A DNA stretch of 64,000 nucleotides from Methanothermococcus thermolithotrophicus DSM 2095 (GCF_946463545.1 NZ_OX296583.1:843035-907034); one strand, 5' to 3'; shown: positions 1 through 9,142, counted from the stretch's first letter. Notes: generated by a model from the letters alone, not told the origin. A program made the numbers and translations.

Positions 1-135
1 ACTGAATTTTTCCAAGTAATCCAATGCACATCCATGTTCGTAAGATAAATCGTCAAAATTCGCTCTATTATTCATTATTTCTTTTGCATGAGCTATTGTA
101 GTATATCTTTCGGAAATAATTTCCTTTCCTATCAT
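1..135 (-). CDS. rpo4: RNA polymerase subunit Rpo4 (RpoF), 3' part cut by window edge
   Basis: The minus strand reads MIGKEIISERYTT and continues 45 codons to the window edge without a stop. This matches the N-terminus of archaeal Rpo4 (RpoF), including the SYEHGCALDYLEKF segment typical of the methanococcal protein. Rpo4 pairs with Rpo7 to form the stalk of archaeal RNA polymerase. The ATG at 135 follows a GGGGGATATT ribosome binding site. The gene lies downstream of rpl21e on the same strand; the order pus10-rpl21e-rpo4 is known in Methanocaldococcus jannaschii. The C-terminal half is outside the window. Confidence 0.92.
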   Translation of the reverse strand, partial: MIGKEIISERYTTIAHAKEIMNNRANFDDLSYEHGCALDYLEKFS

Positions 136-183
136 AATATCCCCCAAAAAAGTAGTTGGACGAAAAGAGACTAAATGAAATCT

Positions 184-229
184 GAAACCATTAAAAACGG
201 TTTCAATACGTATTTAAAATAAATATATT
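184..229 (-). promoter_or_regulatory. Hairpin and TATA-like stretch upstream of rpo4
   Basis: Going toward rpo4 on the minus strand there is a TATA-like A/T stretch (211-229, containing TTTAAATA). It is followed by a short inverted repeat GAAACC/GGTTTC (184-189 and 199-204). The hairpin could be a transcript-end or leader structure between rpl21e and rpo4. No mapping data exist; this is inferred from position and sequence. Confidence 0.35.
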
Positions 230-233
230 GTAA

Positions 234-530
234 TTATGCTTTACATTCTCTTAAGTGCTGTGGTCTTACAATGATGTCTTTTAATTTTCCACCGTCTCTT
301 ACTCTAACTAAGAATGCTCTTCCTCTTTGTCCTACAACCATTCCAGTTTTACCGTGGAATTTTGGATGTGGCATTCCTTTCTGTACTGATGGGTCTAATA
401 TAACGTGTACTATGTCCCCTTCTTTGTACTCTTTTAAAGCTCTTGTGATTGGAAACAATCCTTTAGCTCTAGGGTGTTTTTTGAGTTTGTATCTTGTTTT
501 ACTTCTAAATCCTTCACTTTTTTGTGCCAT
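234..530 (-). CDS. rpl21e: Ribosomal protein L21e
   Basis: The product is a basic 98-residue protein beginning MAQKSEGFRSKTR, the full length of archaeal/eukaryotic-type large-subunit protein L21e. The HPKFHGKTG and VRPQHLRE segments are characteristic. I chose the ATG at 530 because the minus strand has AGGAGG seven bases ahead of it. An ATG two codons earlier sits directly against the AGGAGG and cannot be served by it. It lies between pus10 (upstream) and rpo4 (downstream) on the same strand, an arrangement of translation and transcription genes known in methanococci. Confidence 0.95.
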   Translation of the reverse strand: MAQKSEGFRSKTRYKLKKHPRAKGLFPITRALKEYKEGDIVHVILDPSVQKGMPHPKFHGKTGMVVGQRGRAFLVRVRDGGKLKDIIVRPQHLRECKA

Positions 531-561
531 AATCATTCCTCCTAAAAGTGTTTCATAGGGT

Positions 562-690
562 GAAACCTGTAAAGGTTTCCATACTCACCTTAGCTTATGC
601 TTAGGTGTTAATACTAATTTCTATATTTTTGCAGTAAAAACCTTGGTTTAGATGAGTATTCAAAAACCTTCGGTTCTCGACATATTTTCT
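562..690. repeat. Imperfect hairpin cluster in the rpl21e leader
   Basis: The 190-bp space between rpl21e and pus10 holds several inverted repeats. These are a 7-bp GAAACCT/AGGTTTC stem (562-579), a near-palindrome around 590-612 (CACCTTAGC...GCTTAGGTG), and degenerate AAAACC..GGTTT units near 635-690 next to TCGA. They look like relatives of the hairpin family found elsewhere in the window. They would lie in the 5' leader of rpl21e. Confidence 0.5.
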
Positions 691-723
691 TTTTTACATA
701 TATAATTATTTCTATTAATAAAT

Positions 724-2160
724 CTATTCTTTATCATGGACGTCTAAAACATCCAGTACCTTACAAATGCACTTTTTACCTAAAATTTCAGAAACAGACG
801 GGGATGTTCTTCCATCATCTCCACTTATGAGCTCCTTAATATACAAGCCGCCATCACAAAATATTTTGAGTTCAAAATTATGGTTATCTATTTTATGTGC
901 CCAAACTTTATATACCTTACGGACTCTTACCAGATCTGCCCTTCTATGTGATACCCTTTTTGGAGTTCGCTGGTTAATGGTTAGGTTTTCGAGTTTTTTG
1001 GTCAACTGTGTTAACTCATCGTTACTAACTTCGTCCTCACATTCGACAAGTGCCAGGTAGGTTTTTTTATGAGCTTCGTTTTTGAAGAACACCACATCCT
1101 TTCTAACACCGTAAGATACATCGAGAATTTCGACTTTTCCACTTTTATTTACTTCTTCTGCAAGCTTTTCTAAATCTATTTTTCTTATTTTAGGTTCTTT
1201 TATTTCAAGTACAAAGGGCCTTCCATTCCCTAACATTTTTACATCTATATCTTCACGACCGGCTCCATGGAATGACTCACCACTGCCCTTTGTAGCCTTC
1301 ATAAAAGGCTCTGCAACAATCTCTTCAACTGATGTTGGGTACTGCTTTCCTGTAAAGTCACATTTAGGACATCCTTTTCCCCTACAAGATCTACAATGCC
1401 AATGGGTTTGTGGAATTCCCCTTACTAACTTTCTATACCTTCCTTTAATAAAAATAGGGTTTACCTGTAGGTTTATCTTTTTATTGTACGGGTTTATTAA
1501 TACCACAATATCTGGATTAACCTTATCGACTCTTTTTCCAGTTTTCGCAACTAGACGTTTTCCAATTTCTCTTCCGAATTCTTGCCTTATACTTTCAATA
1601 AATGGTGTTTCAAGTTCCTTCTCTAACTCTTTTATCTTTTTAGGTAATGTAGTACCAACTAAAAAAGCGTCATATTCATATTCTTTTAGGAGCTCAGCGG
1701 CTTTTTCAGATATTTCATTTAAATTTTCCTCATCAAAGATGTTTTTACACCAAGGGCATTTTTCCGGTTCCACATCCAAATTTACTTTTATTTCAGTTAA
1801 CCCACTTTTGTAGACCTCTTTTAGTTCTTCTTTAATTTCCGTTATCTCCTTCAGTATTTCATCAGTTTTGGTTGTTATTTGATCTTCTTCGTTTTTCTGT
1901 TCGTCGTCATCTTTATTTTCTATATTTTTAGTATCTTTAATGTCATCATTTTTTTCAATACCTTCTATTTCCTCATTTATTTCACTCTTTTCAAGTTCTT
2001 CTTCTAAAAGCTTTAATCTAGCTTCTAATTCAATGGCTTTGGCTATCTTTAAGCCCTTACCTCGTTCTAAGTTTGTGGTGTGGAGTAACTTTGCATAGAG
2101 TCTTCCAAAGCACCTGTGACATAAAGGATATTTTTTTAAAATAGAATAGTTAATATTCAT
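724..2160 (-). CDS. pus10: tRNA pseudouridine synthase Pus10
   Basis: This 478-residue protein matches archaeal Pus10, which makes pseudouridine 54/55 in the tRNA T-loop. Visible features are an N-terminal CHRC (C14/C17) paired with CPWC (C135/C138) and a THUMP-like middle. A second cysteine knuckle follows (CRSC...CPKC, about 256-267), then the catalytic GREDID motif near residues 301-306 with GRPFVLE behind it. Between the two halves of the first zinc finger is an acidic, low-complexity coiled segment (about residues 50-115, many E, D, K, N), longer than I would expect for the family. The start at 2160 follows AGGTGAGG. It is divergent from the endonuclease gene with only 21 bp between the starts. 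Confidence 0.93.
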   Translation of the reverse strand: MNINYSILKKYPLCHRCFGRLYAKLLHTTNLERGKGLKIAKAIELEARLKLLEEELEKSEINEEIEGIEKNDDIKDTKNIENKDDDEQKNEEDQITTKTDEILKEITEIKEELKEVYKSGLTEIKVNLDVEPEKCPWCKNIFDEENLNEISEKAAELLKEYEYDAFLVGTTLPKKIKELEKELETPFIESIRQEFGREIGKRLVAKTGKRVDKVNPDIVVLINPYNKKINLQVNPIFIKGRYRKLVRGIPQTHWHCRSCRGKGCPKCDFTGKQYPTSVEEIVAEPFMKATKGSGESFHGAGREDIDVKMLGNGRPFVLEIKEPKIRKIDLEKLAEEVNKSGKVEILDVSYGVRKDVVFFKNEAHKKTYLALVECEDEVSNDELTQLTKKLENLTINQRTPKRVSHRRADLVRVRKVYKVWAHKIDNHNFELKIFCDGGLYIKELISGDDGRTSPSVSEILGKKCICKVLDVLDVHDKE

Positions 2161-2181
2161 AAAACCTCACCTGGTGATTTG

Positions 2182-3438
2182 ATGATTATAAATGCTGATT
2201 TACATATTCATTCCAAGTATTCAAAAGGAACTTCTAAGTATATGGATATTGAACATATATTAAAATATGGTAAGCTTAAAGGTCTGAGTTTAATAGGTAC
2301 CGGCGACTGTCTCAATCCAAAGTGGCTCAATGAGATTAAAGAATATTCCGATGGAAAAACTGAAAATCTCCTTCTAACAACTGAAGTTGAAGATATTCAT
2401 CGAGTTCATCATCTGATTTTTTTGCCAAATATTTCAAAGGTTGAAGAACTAAGATCCATTTTAAGTAAATACTCTAAAAATATAGATATTGAAGGAAGGC
2501 CCCATATAGTTTTGGACGGAAAAGAACTTTTGAATATTGTCCATGACGTAGGTGGTTTAATTGGACCTGCCCACTGTTTTACACCATGGACAAGTATTTA
2601 CAAGTCATTTAATTCAATATACGATTGTTACGAAAAAAAGCCTGATTTTATAGAGCTCGGGCTGTCTGCAGATACTGACATGGCGGATATGATAGACGAA
2701 CTTAGGGATATAAACTTTTTAAGCAATTCCGACGCCCACTCGTTTTATCCGCATAGGTTGGGAAGGGAATTTAACCAATTTGAAGTTGACAATCTTGGAG
2801 ATTTTGAAGAAAACTTTGAAGAGGTTAAGAAGGTTTTAAAGAACAATAAAATAGTGGCTAATTATGGGCTTGATCCTAATTTGGGAAAGTACCATCTTAC
2901 GGCCTGTACAAAGTGTTATTTAAGATACCATTTGGAGGATGCTGAAAAATTGGGATTTAAATGCGATGAATGTGGTGGAAGGATTAAAAAAGGCGTACTG
3001 GACAGGATTAAAGAATTATCGTTACGGAAGCCTTTGGCTTCCGAATCCGGCAGGTTACAAAAATCAGAGACTTCCGAACCCTGCGGGGATGATAATAATA
3101 TCAACCATCCGGATTTTAGGCCCCCATACTATAAGGTAATTCCATTATCTCAAATTATATCCCTATCTATAGGAAAAAATATTGGTACAAAGTCTGTTGA
3201 TGGCTTATGGCAAGAATATATCGAAAAATACGGAAATGAAATAGACGTTCTTATAAATGCGGATGTTGAAGAGCTCAGGGGCATAAATGAAAAAGTCGGA
3301 AGAACCATCGAGTTATTTAGAAGAAATAAAATATATATTTACCCCGGTGGTGGGGGAGAGTATGGAAAAATTATGAAGAATCGTCCAAAAATAAAATGGT
3401 ATGAACCAAAGGTTACTTTGGACAAATGGATTGGTTAA
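2182..3438 (+). CDS. Endonuclease Q-like PHP-domain protein
   Basis: This 418-residue PHP-domain protein belongs to the TIGR00375/EndoQ family. Members act in archaeal DNA repair by nicking 5' of deaminated bases. The N-terminus has the PHP metal motif DLHIHSKYS, with further metal ligands in HCFTPW and NSDAHSF. A four-cysteine zinc ribbon (CTKC...CDEC) and a C-terminal region with HhH-like RGINEKVGRTIE follow. The ATG at 2182 is preceded by GGTGAT. Residues about 281-307 are encoded by a palindromic insert (a perfect 8-bp hairpin, CGGAAGCC with a TTT loop, at 3025-3043). It interrupts the usual linker between the zinc ribbon and HPDFRPPYYKVIPL, and the reading frame is kept. Confidence 0.85.
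   Translation: MIINADLHIHSKYSKGTSKYMDIEHILKYGKLKGLSLIGTGDCLNPKWLNEIKEYSDGKTENLLLTTEVEDIHRVHHLIFLPNISKVEELRSILSKYSKNIDIEGRPHIVLDGKELLNIVHDVGGLIGPAHCFTPWTSIYKSFNSIYDCYEKKPDFIELGLSADTDMADMIDELRDINFLSNSDAHSFYPHRLGREFNQFEVDNLGDFEENFEEVKKVLKNNKIVANYGLDPNLGKYHLTACTKCYLRYHLEDAEKLGFKCDECGGRIKKGVLDRIKELSLRKPLASESGRLQKSETSEPCGDDNNINHPDFRPPYYKVIPLSQIISLSIGKNIGTKSVDGLWQEYIEKYGNEIDVLINADVEELRGINEKVGRTIELFRRNKIYIYPGGGGEYGKIMKNRPKIKWYEPKVTLDKWIG
3022..3108. repeat. In-frame palindromic insert within the EndoQ-like gene
   Basis: A perfect 8-bp arm hairpin with a TTT loop (3025-3043) is followed by a second, imperfect pair (ATCCGGCAGG near 3044-3054 and CCCTGCGGGGAT near 3080-3091). The stretch encodes a G/S/N/E-rich linker unlike the flanking protein. 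The composition and the hairpin mark it as an insert of the family described elsewhere in this window. Confidence 0.6.
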
Positions 3439-3592
3439 TATATGCTAAAAATAAAAAAATTTTAATTTTTAATTTAATTTATCCTTTACTGGGATGTTTA
3501 TATCGGATTTGAAATAAGGCGCACCCATAAATTCAAAAAGTAGATATATATTCAAAACCAATAGAGTATTGCAACTTCAATTAGGTGAATTT

Positions 3593-4762
3593 ATGGGAAA
3601 ACCGATAGATGACATATTTGTAGTGTGGGTCACAACTTTTGTCACCATGCTTGGTGTTGGTCTTATAGCACCTCTTATGGCAATATATGCTCAGTCTTTA
3701 GGGGCTACCAATTTAGAAGTGGGCATAATTTTCGGTTCTTTTGCACTGGCTAGAACTATGGCTCAACTTCCTGTAGGTTCCCTATCTGATGTATATGGGA
3801 AGAAAATTTTCATGGTTATTGGAACTTTATTTTATGGTATATCAACGCTATTTTATAATTTTGTAAGTACCATAGCAGGGCTTTTGGTTGTAAGGGTGTT
3901 TACAGGTGTTTTTTCTTCGTTTATAACGCCTGTTGCAGGTTCTTATGTGGCCACCATAGCTCCAAAAGCCAGAATGGGGGAATATATGGGGGTTTTCAAC
4001 TCTGCAATCACCTTAGGGCTTGGTGTAGGTCCTCTTGTTGGAGGTACTCTTGCGGACATATATGGAATTGAAGCACCATTTTACGTATGTGGTATTTTGG
4101 GGATTTTAGCATCTATTATAGCCTATACAAGGCTAAAAGACATTAATGTATATGGAGGTTCTGAAGAAAATAGTATCGGAGAAGTAATGAAAATAAATAG
4201 ACTTTTCTCACTTGAATTTTTAAAAAATAGGAATTTTTTAGCTTCATTTATTATTAATGTATCAAATATGATGATAAATGCGAGTGTAATGGCTTATTTG
4301 GCATTATATGCTATCCAGTATGGTGTAACTCCAACCTATGTCGGGTTTATGATTGCAACAATGAATTTTTTAATGGCTTTCCTTCAAAAAAGATTTGGAA
4401 TACTTTACGATAAGATAGGAAGCCGAGTAATAATCTTTGGAATTGCAATAATGGTGTCAGGGATATATCTGCTTTCAATGTCTGATTCTTTCATAAAGAT
4501 GCTCTTCTCGTTAATAACCGCCGCAATTGGAGCTTCAATTTCTGCACCTGCGGTAATGTCTTTGGCAATTAACGAGATACCGCTTAATAGAAAAGGGGAA
4601 GCTATGGGGCTTTTCACGACAAGCATAAATGTGGGAATATTTGTAGGTGCCATATCCTCTGGAATTATTGCCGATTATTTGGGAATTACAAACATGTACA
4701 AGGTTGCGGCCTTGTTTTCCCTTATTGTAAGTACTGTAGGTTATTTGTTGATAGAAAAATAA
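3593..4762 (+). CDS. MFS family transporter
   Basis: This 389-residue membrane protein has about twelve hydrophobic segments and the major facilitator pattern: a GSFALARTMAQLPVGSLSDVYGKK loop between helices 2 and 3, and a second-half KRFGILYDKIGSR loop. It is likely a proton-coupled efflux or solute carrier in the cytoplasmic membrane; the substrate cannot be read from the sequence. I placed the start at the ATG in 3593 (AGGTGA ahead) rather than an upstream TTG. The 3' end overlaps the convergent sfsA gene by 22 bp. Confidence 0.85.
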   Translation: MGKPIDDIFVVWVTTFVTMLGVGLIAPLMAIYAQSLGATNLEVGIIFGSFALARTMAQLPVGSLSDVYGKKIFMVIGTLFYGISTLFYNFVSTIAGLLVVRVFTGVFSSFITPVAGSYVATIAPKARMGEYMGVFNSAITLGLGVGPLVGGTLADIYGIEAPFYVCGILGILASIIAYTRLKDINVYGGSEENSIGEVMKINRLFSLEFLKNRNFLASFIINVSNMMINASVMAYLALYAIQYGVTPTYVGFMIATMNFLMAFLQKRFGILYDKIGSRVIIFGIAIMVSGIYLLSMSDSFIKMLFSLITAAIGASISAPAVMSLAINEIPLNRKGEAMGLFTTSINVGIFVGAISSGIIADYLGITNMYKVAALFSLIVSTVGYLLIEK

Positions 4763-5463
4763 TAAAGCTCCCTACAGAGCTCCATTTTACCATTTAAAAC
4801 AACTTTAAAGTTTTCATCTATTTTTATCTTAAATCCAACGTATTCAACCCCTTTTTTTAAAGCTTCAATGAATATTTCCCCAAACTCCTTATCCATCTCG
4901 AAGTTAGGGGAAAAACAGTCGCAATCCCTAAGTCCCATTATTAAAATTACAGATCCATATCCTTGTTCTTTAGCTTTCATGAGCTCTCTAATATGTTTCC
5001 TACCTCTTTCGGTTGGTGCATCAGGAAATAAACACTTGTTTAAGTTATTTAAATTAACCATTAGGTTACTTCCTTTAACTTCAACGTAGATTTTGTCATC
5101 AACTAAAAAATCTAACCTACTGTTACCAAATTTAACTTCTGCCTTAACTTTTTTAGGTTTGAATCCAAGTATTCCGTATTCTATGACTTTTTTAGCGATT
5201 TTTGAGTGCAAAGAAGTGTTTATTAAAATCCAATTTTCCATTTTAACGGCTAAAAGTTTGTAGTCTGTTTTTAACCCCTCTCTATTTTTTAAAACCAGAA
5301 TTTCCCTGCCTTCCACCAATATTTCCTTTAATCTTCCAGTATCTGCAATGTGAAGACTGCTTCTTTTCCCATTTATTTCACAAATCCCTACAAACCTGTT
5401 TAACCTAGATATAAATCTAGCTTTTTCGATTTTTCCAAGTTTATTTAGGTCCAAAAGTTCCAT
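4741..5463 (-). CDS. sfsA: SfsA family DNA-binding/nuclease-like protein
   Basis: This 240-residue protein has the SfsA (sugar fermentation stimulation A) signature. It shows an N-terminal OB-like part with ICEINGKRSSLHIADTGRL, the PD-(D/E)XK-like core SRLDFLVDDKIYVEVKGSNL, and FPDAPTERGRKHIREL. SfsA is widespread in bacteria and archaea; its biochemical role is poorly settled, with DNA binding and nuclease activity both discussed. The start at 5463 follows AAGGGAATACT. It is convergent with the MFS gene (22-bp overlap). Confidence 0.9.
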   Translation of the reverse strand: MELLDLNKLGKIEKARFISRLNRFVGICEINGKRSSLHIADTGRLKEILVEGREILVLKNREGLKTDYKLLAVKMENWILINTSLHSKIAKKVIEYGILGFKPKKVKAEVKFGNSRLDFLVDDKIYVEVKGSNLMVNLNNLNKCLFPDAPTERGRKHIRELMKAKEQGYGSVILIMGLRDCDCFSPNFEMDKEFGEIFIEALKKGVEYVGFKIKIDENFKVVLNGKMELCRELYYFSINK

Positions 5464-5483
5464 AGTATTCCCTTAAATTCAAC

Positions 5484-6671
5484 TTAAATTTCTAAAGCGT
5501 TTGTCTCATCTTTAAAAGCCCATTTTAGAAGTGGCGGAGTTATTAGAACCGATATTGTTATAAGTATCAACGTAGCTGCAATGAATTTTGGTACATTCTC
5601 CGGTAATATGGCTCCCGCCTGTATGGCCACCATCAAGTTAACCAATGCAATTTCTGTTCTTGGAATTGAACCTATCCCCATTTGAAGGGATTTTTTAATA
5701 TCCCAACCCATTATATGAGCTCCAAATCCCCTTCCAATAACCTTACTTACGACTGCAATACCTGTTAAAACTATAGCTAAATAGATAGAATCCAAATTTC
5801 CAAAAACTGTTAAATTAAGCATTGCTCCGGTGTATACAAAGAATATTGGGATTAAAAAACCATACCCTATTGTTTTGATATCTTCTAGAAGGCTTTTACC
5901 TTCAGGGGTTTTTGAAAGGACCATTCCTGCTATAAGTGATCCTTCAATGGCCGCTTCAAACCAATTTTCAGCTAAAAAAGCAAACAAAAACATCATGGCA
6001 AGGGCCATTGAAAGAACTCCTTTTTCTACATGGAGATATTCTGAAAAATTGATATATTTGTTAACAAGTTTCCAGCCTAAAAATCCTGTTATTATTAAGA
6101 ATCCCGTTATTTTTCCAATTAATCCTAAAATACTTCCTGAACCAACTGCAAATATTATTAAAATAATACCTAAGAAGTCGTCCATAACACTGGCACTTAA
6201 GGATGCAGTACCAACTTCACTTCTTAAAACCCCCATATCCATCATTACCCTAACGGTTATGCCGATACTCGTTGCAGTTAGTATAACTCCAGCAACAAAT
6301 GATTCTTTGGTAGTATATCCCATAGTTGACAGTGCAAAATAACCCATTAATAAGGGAGCTATGACTCCAAAAATGGTGGAAACTGTAGCAACTTTTCCGG
6401 TTCTCTTAAGGGCCTTTAAATCTATATCTAATCCTCCAAGAAATAGGAGGAATATTATTCCCAACCTGGATAAAAAATCAAATATCTCATTGTTGTGGAT
6501 TGTAAGATATTTTGGATCAACTATTCCAAAAAATAATAAGTTTCCCAAAATCATACCCATCAAGATTTCGCCTAAAACCCCCGGAAGGCCAAATTTTCCC
6601 ATCACGTGGTCGCCTATTTTTCCTGCAATTAATGCAACACCTATTGTAAAGAGCACCCAGCTAATATCCAT
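5484..6671 (-). CDS. CPA2 family Na+/H+ antiporter (NapA/KefB type)
   Basis: This 395-residue, 12-helix membrane protein belongs to the monovalent cation:proton antiporter-2 family. Landmarks are the N-terminal GLPGVLGEILMGMILG, RLGIIFLLFLGGLDID, the ATSIGITVRVMMDMG and ASVMDDFLG core helices with the paired acidic residues expected for ion exchange, and GIGSIPRTEIALVNLM. It resembles the third Na+/H+ antiporter of M. jannaschii. I chose ATG 6671, which has GGTGG five bases ahead; the longer frame start at 6698 has no ribosome binding site. A CBS-domain gene lies just upstream on the same strand and may sense energy state. Confidence 0.88.
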   Translation of the reverse strand: MDISWVLFTIGVALIAGKIGDHVMGKFGLPGVLGEILMGMILGNLLFFGIVDPKYLTIHNNEIFDFLSRLGIIFLLFLGGLDIDLKALKRTGKVATVSTIFGVIAPLLMGYFALSTMGYTTKESFVAGVILTATSIGITVRVMMDMGVLRSEVGTASLSASVMDDFLGIILIIFAVGSGSILGLIGKITGFLIITGFLGWKLVNKYINFSEYLHVEKGVLSMALAMMFLFAFLAENWFEAAIEGSLIAGMVLSKTPEGKSLLEDIKTIGYGFLIPIFFVYTGAMLNLTVFGNLDSIYLAIVLTGIAVVSKVIGRGFGAHIMGWDIKKSLQMGIGSIPRTEIALVNLMVAIQAGAILPENVPKFIAATLILITISVLITPPLLKWAFKDETNALEI

Positions 6672-6724
6672 TAAAACCACCATCCCAAGCGTTAGCATGG
6701 GAATTAAAATTTATTTTTACATGA

Positions 6725-7201
6725 TTACAAACATAAGCTCAAAAATTTGTCTATTAGTATTTTGAGGTTCACTTCCCCTACCAGTTTACCATCATCATCC
6801 ACCACTCCCAATATTCGAACTCCATAGTTCTTCATTTTCAGAAGAGCATCCAATACTGTTTGGTTATGGTTTATGGTAAGTGCATTCTTTTCCATAATTT
6901 CTCTGGCTGTTTTAGCCCCGCCTATGATTGATCTAAGTGCAGAGCGAGTAGTCCCAATATTCATTTTATGTTTCTCAGGAGGTAAAAGAAGATCTATTAC
7001 ATTTAGATATTCGATTATTCCCAAAAGTTCCCTATCTTCTTCGCAGTTTATAACCCATACGTGATGACGGGTTCTTAGAAATTCCAAAACTTCAATAACC
7101 GATGAATCACAACAAACTATGGGCATTGAGGTCATTGGAGGTATTATATGTTTTAATTTTATTGAATGATATTTTTGAAGGGCAGTTTCCATATTGTCCA
7201 T
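6725..7201 (-). CDS. Two-CBS-domain protein
   Basis: This 158-residue soluble protein consists of two CBS repeats (about residues 20-80 and 95-155) with the usual ending GVRILGVVDDDGKLVGEVNLKIL. CBS pairs commonly bind adenine nucleotides and regulate a partner. The gene precedes the CPA2 antiporter on the same strand, so a regulatory link is a reasonable guess. The start is uncertain between ATG 7201 and ATG 7192. Both follow GGTGGTGG, and the second has the better spacing. Confidence 0.75.
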   Translation of the reverse strand: MDNMETALQKYHSIKLKHIIPPMTSMPIVCCDSSVIEVLEFLRTRHHVWVINCEEDRELLGIIEYLNVIDLLLPPEKHKMNIGTTRSALRSIIGGAKTAREIMEKNALTINHNQTVLDALLKMKNYGVRILGVVDDDGKLVGEVNLKILIDKFLSLCL

Positions 7202-7299
7202 TCCACCACCACTTTGAGTATGGTATTTGTGATATTGATTTATAATCTATGTTACCATATGTTATATTATATACAATATTTGTACTTGTGGATGGTATC

Positions 7300-7947
7300 A
7301 TGGTAATAAACGAAATGATTCCTATAGTGGAAAATTTAATGGCTGCAGGATATATAAAAAATAAAAAAGTTGCTGAAGCTCTTTTAAAAGTCCCTAGGCA
7401 TAAATTTGTTCCAAAAGATTATGAAAGTTACGCTTATGTAGATACCCCTTTAGAAATAGGATATGGTCAAACTATTTCAGCTATCCATATGGTAGCCATT
7501 ATGTGCGATATTCTTGATTTAAAAGAGGGTCAAAAGGTTCTTGAAGTAGGTACAGGCTCAGGTTATCATGCTGCTGTTGTGGCAGAGATAGTTGGAAAAG
7601 GGGGTCTTGTTGTTACAATAGATAGAATTCCAGAACTTGCAAAGAGGGCGGAAGAAACCTTAAGGGAGCTGGGATACGATAATGTTGTTGTGGTTTGTGG
7701 AGATGGTACTTTAGGTTATGAACCTTATGCTCCATATGACCGAATATATATAACTGCCTCAGGCCCGAAAGTTCCAGAACCTTTAATAGAACAGTTAAAG
7801 GACGGGGGAAAACTTGTGGCACCAGTTGGTGGATATACTCAAAATTTAATACTTATAGAAAAAAAAGGGAACGATATAATTGAAAAAAGCTTTGGGGAAG
7901 TTGCATTTGTCCCACTGGTAGGTAAGGAAGGCTGGAATATTCGGTAA
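7300..7947 (+). CDS. pcm: Protein-L-isoaspartate O-methyltransferase
   Basis: This 215-residue SAM-dependent enzyme starts repair of isoaspartyl residues in damaged proteins. Seen are [21 protein letters not shown], the SAM motif [20 protein letters not shown], and the late [12 protein letters not shown] 7300 gives the canonical N-terminus ([13 protein letters not shown]), while the frame extends upstream without family similarity. The nearby ribosome binding site (GGATGG) is weak. It is divergent from the CBS gene. Confidence 0.92.
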   Translation: MVINEMIPIVENLMAAGYIKNKKVAEALLKVPRHKFVPKDYESYAYVDTPLEIGYGQTISAIHMVAIMCDILDLKEGQKVLEVGTGSGYHAAVVAEIVGKGGLVVTIDRIPELAKRAEETLRELGYDNVVVVCGDGTLGYEPYAPYDRIYITASGPKVPEPLIEQLKDGGKLVAPVGGYTQNLILIEKKGNDIIEKSFGEVAFVPLVGKEGWNIR

Positions 7948-8042
7948 CTTTCATCGACATTCTTCAATTATATTAATGGTCATATACATGGGGATGGAGT
8001 CTATCATTTCGCTCAACGGTATGTTAAAGATAGGTTAGAACA

Positions 8043-8058
8043 TATTTTTTATATATAA
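8043..8058 (+). promoter_or_regulatory. TATA box of pdxS
   Basis: TTTTTTATATATAATC lies about 100 bp ahead of the pdxS ATG and is the best archaeal TATA element in the interval. The leader it implies would contain the hairpins at 8094-8129. Not experimentally mapped. Confidence 0.5.
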
Positions 8059-8093
8059 TCAAACTTATGTTTAATAATTATGAAATCTTTGAT

Positions 8094-8133
8094 TCAAAAT
8101 TTTTGATACTCGACAAATCTTCGATTTGTTTCG
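8094..8133. repeat. Palindromic hairpins in the pdxS leader
   Basis: There are two inverted repeats: TCAAAA/TTTTGA with a one-base loop (8094-8106) and ACAAATC/GATTTGT with a TTC triloop (8113-8129). The second is flanked by CTCG and TCGA. It has the same design as the hairpins arrayed at 18.5 kb. The reading frame upstream of pdxS happens to stay open through them, which could mislead gene callers. Confidence 0.7.
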
Positions 8134-8153
8134 AACACTCAAAGAGGGATATT

Positions 8154-9053
8154 ATGAAAAAAGTAGGTACCGATCTTTTAAAAAGAGGATTTGCAAAAAT
8201 GGTAAAGCACGGAGTTGTAATGGATGTTACAAACGCTGAACAAGCTAAAATAGCGGAAGAAGCAGGAGCTACTGCCGTAATGGCTTTAGAAAGAGTTCCT
8301 GCTGATATAAGAGCTCAGGGTGGAGTAGCGAGAATGTCTGATCCAGAAATGATTCTAGAAATAAAAGACGCTGTTTCAATCCCTGTTATGGCTAAGGCTA
8401 GAATCGGACACTTTGTAGAAGCTCAGGTTTTAGAGGCTATTGGCGTGGACATGATAGACGAAAGTGAAGTGTTAACCCCTGCAGACGATGTAAACCACAT
8501 AGATAAAACACAATTTAAAGTTCCATTCGTATGTGGTGCAAGAAATCTTGGTGAGGCATTGAGGAGAATAGATGAAGGAGCTGCGATGATAAGGACTAAA
8601 GGGGAAGCAGGAACAGGAAACATAATTGAAGCTGTAAGACACATGAGGGCAGTAAATGAAGGTATTGCAAGAGTTGTAGGATACTATGAAATGGGATTGG
8701 ACAGGGAATTAGTTCAAATGGCAAGAAACGAACTTAAAGTTCCAATAGATTTGATCTATGAAGTAGCTAAATTAAAGAGACTTCCAGTAGTTAACTTTGC
8801 GGCAGGAGGTATAGCAACACCTGCAGATGCTGCTTTAATGATGCAACTTGGATGTGATGGTGTGTTTGTAGGTTCAGGAATATTCAAATCTTCAAACCCT
8901 GAGGAAAGGGCAAAAGCCATAGTTGAAGCTACATACAACTACGACAAACCAGACGTGATTGCAGAAATTAGTAAGAACTTAGGAGAACCTATGAAAGGAA
9001 TGGATATTTCAAAGTTGGAAGAAGGAGAACTTTTACAGGTAAGGGGAGATTAA
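8154..9053 (+). CDS. pdxS: Pyridoxal 5'-phosphate synthase subunit PdxS
   Basis: This is a 299-residue (beta/alpha)8 synthase making PLP from ribose 5-phosphate, glyceraldehyde 3-phosphate and ammonia supplied by PdxT. With the ATG at 8154 (GAGGG ahead) the catalytic residues fall at the canonical positions: D24 (VVMDVTN), K81 ([10 protein letters not shown]) and K149 ([10 protein letters not shown]). This numbering match supports the start over the in-frame extension to 8067. No pdxT is present in the window. Confidence 0.97.
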   Translation: MKKVGTDLLKRGFAKMVKHGVVMDVTNAEQAKIAEEAGATAVMALERVPADIRAQGGVARMSDPEMILEIKDAVSIPVMAKARIGHFVEAQVLEAIGVDMIDESEVLTPADDVNHIDKTQFKVPFVCGARNLGEALRRIDEGAAMIRTKGEAGTGNIIEAVRHMRAVNEGIARVVGYYEMGLDRELVQMARNELKVPIDLIYEVAKLKRLPVVNFAAGGIATPADAALMMQLGCDGVFVGSGIFKSSNPEERAKAIVEATYNYDKPDVIAEISKNLGEPMKGMDISKLEEGELLQVRGD

Positions 9054-9142
9054 TTTCATAAGTGATTATGTATATTTGAGGTTCAGATCTAACAAGGTCT
9101 GGACCATCATGTTATATATTTTTTATATACACGACACCTCAA

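Noticed and set aside
8067..8153. N-terminal extension of PdxS
   Set aside because: Catalytic residue numbering (D24, K81, K149) and the ribosome binding site place the start at 8154. The extension is hairpin DNA.
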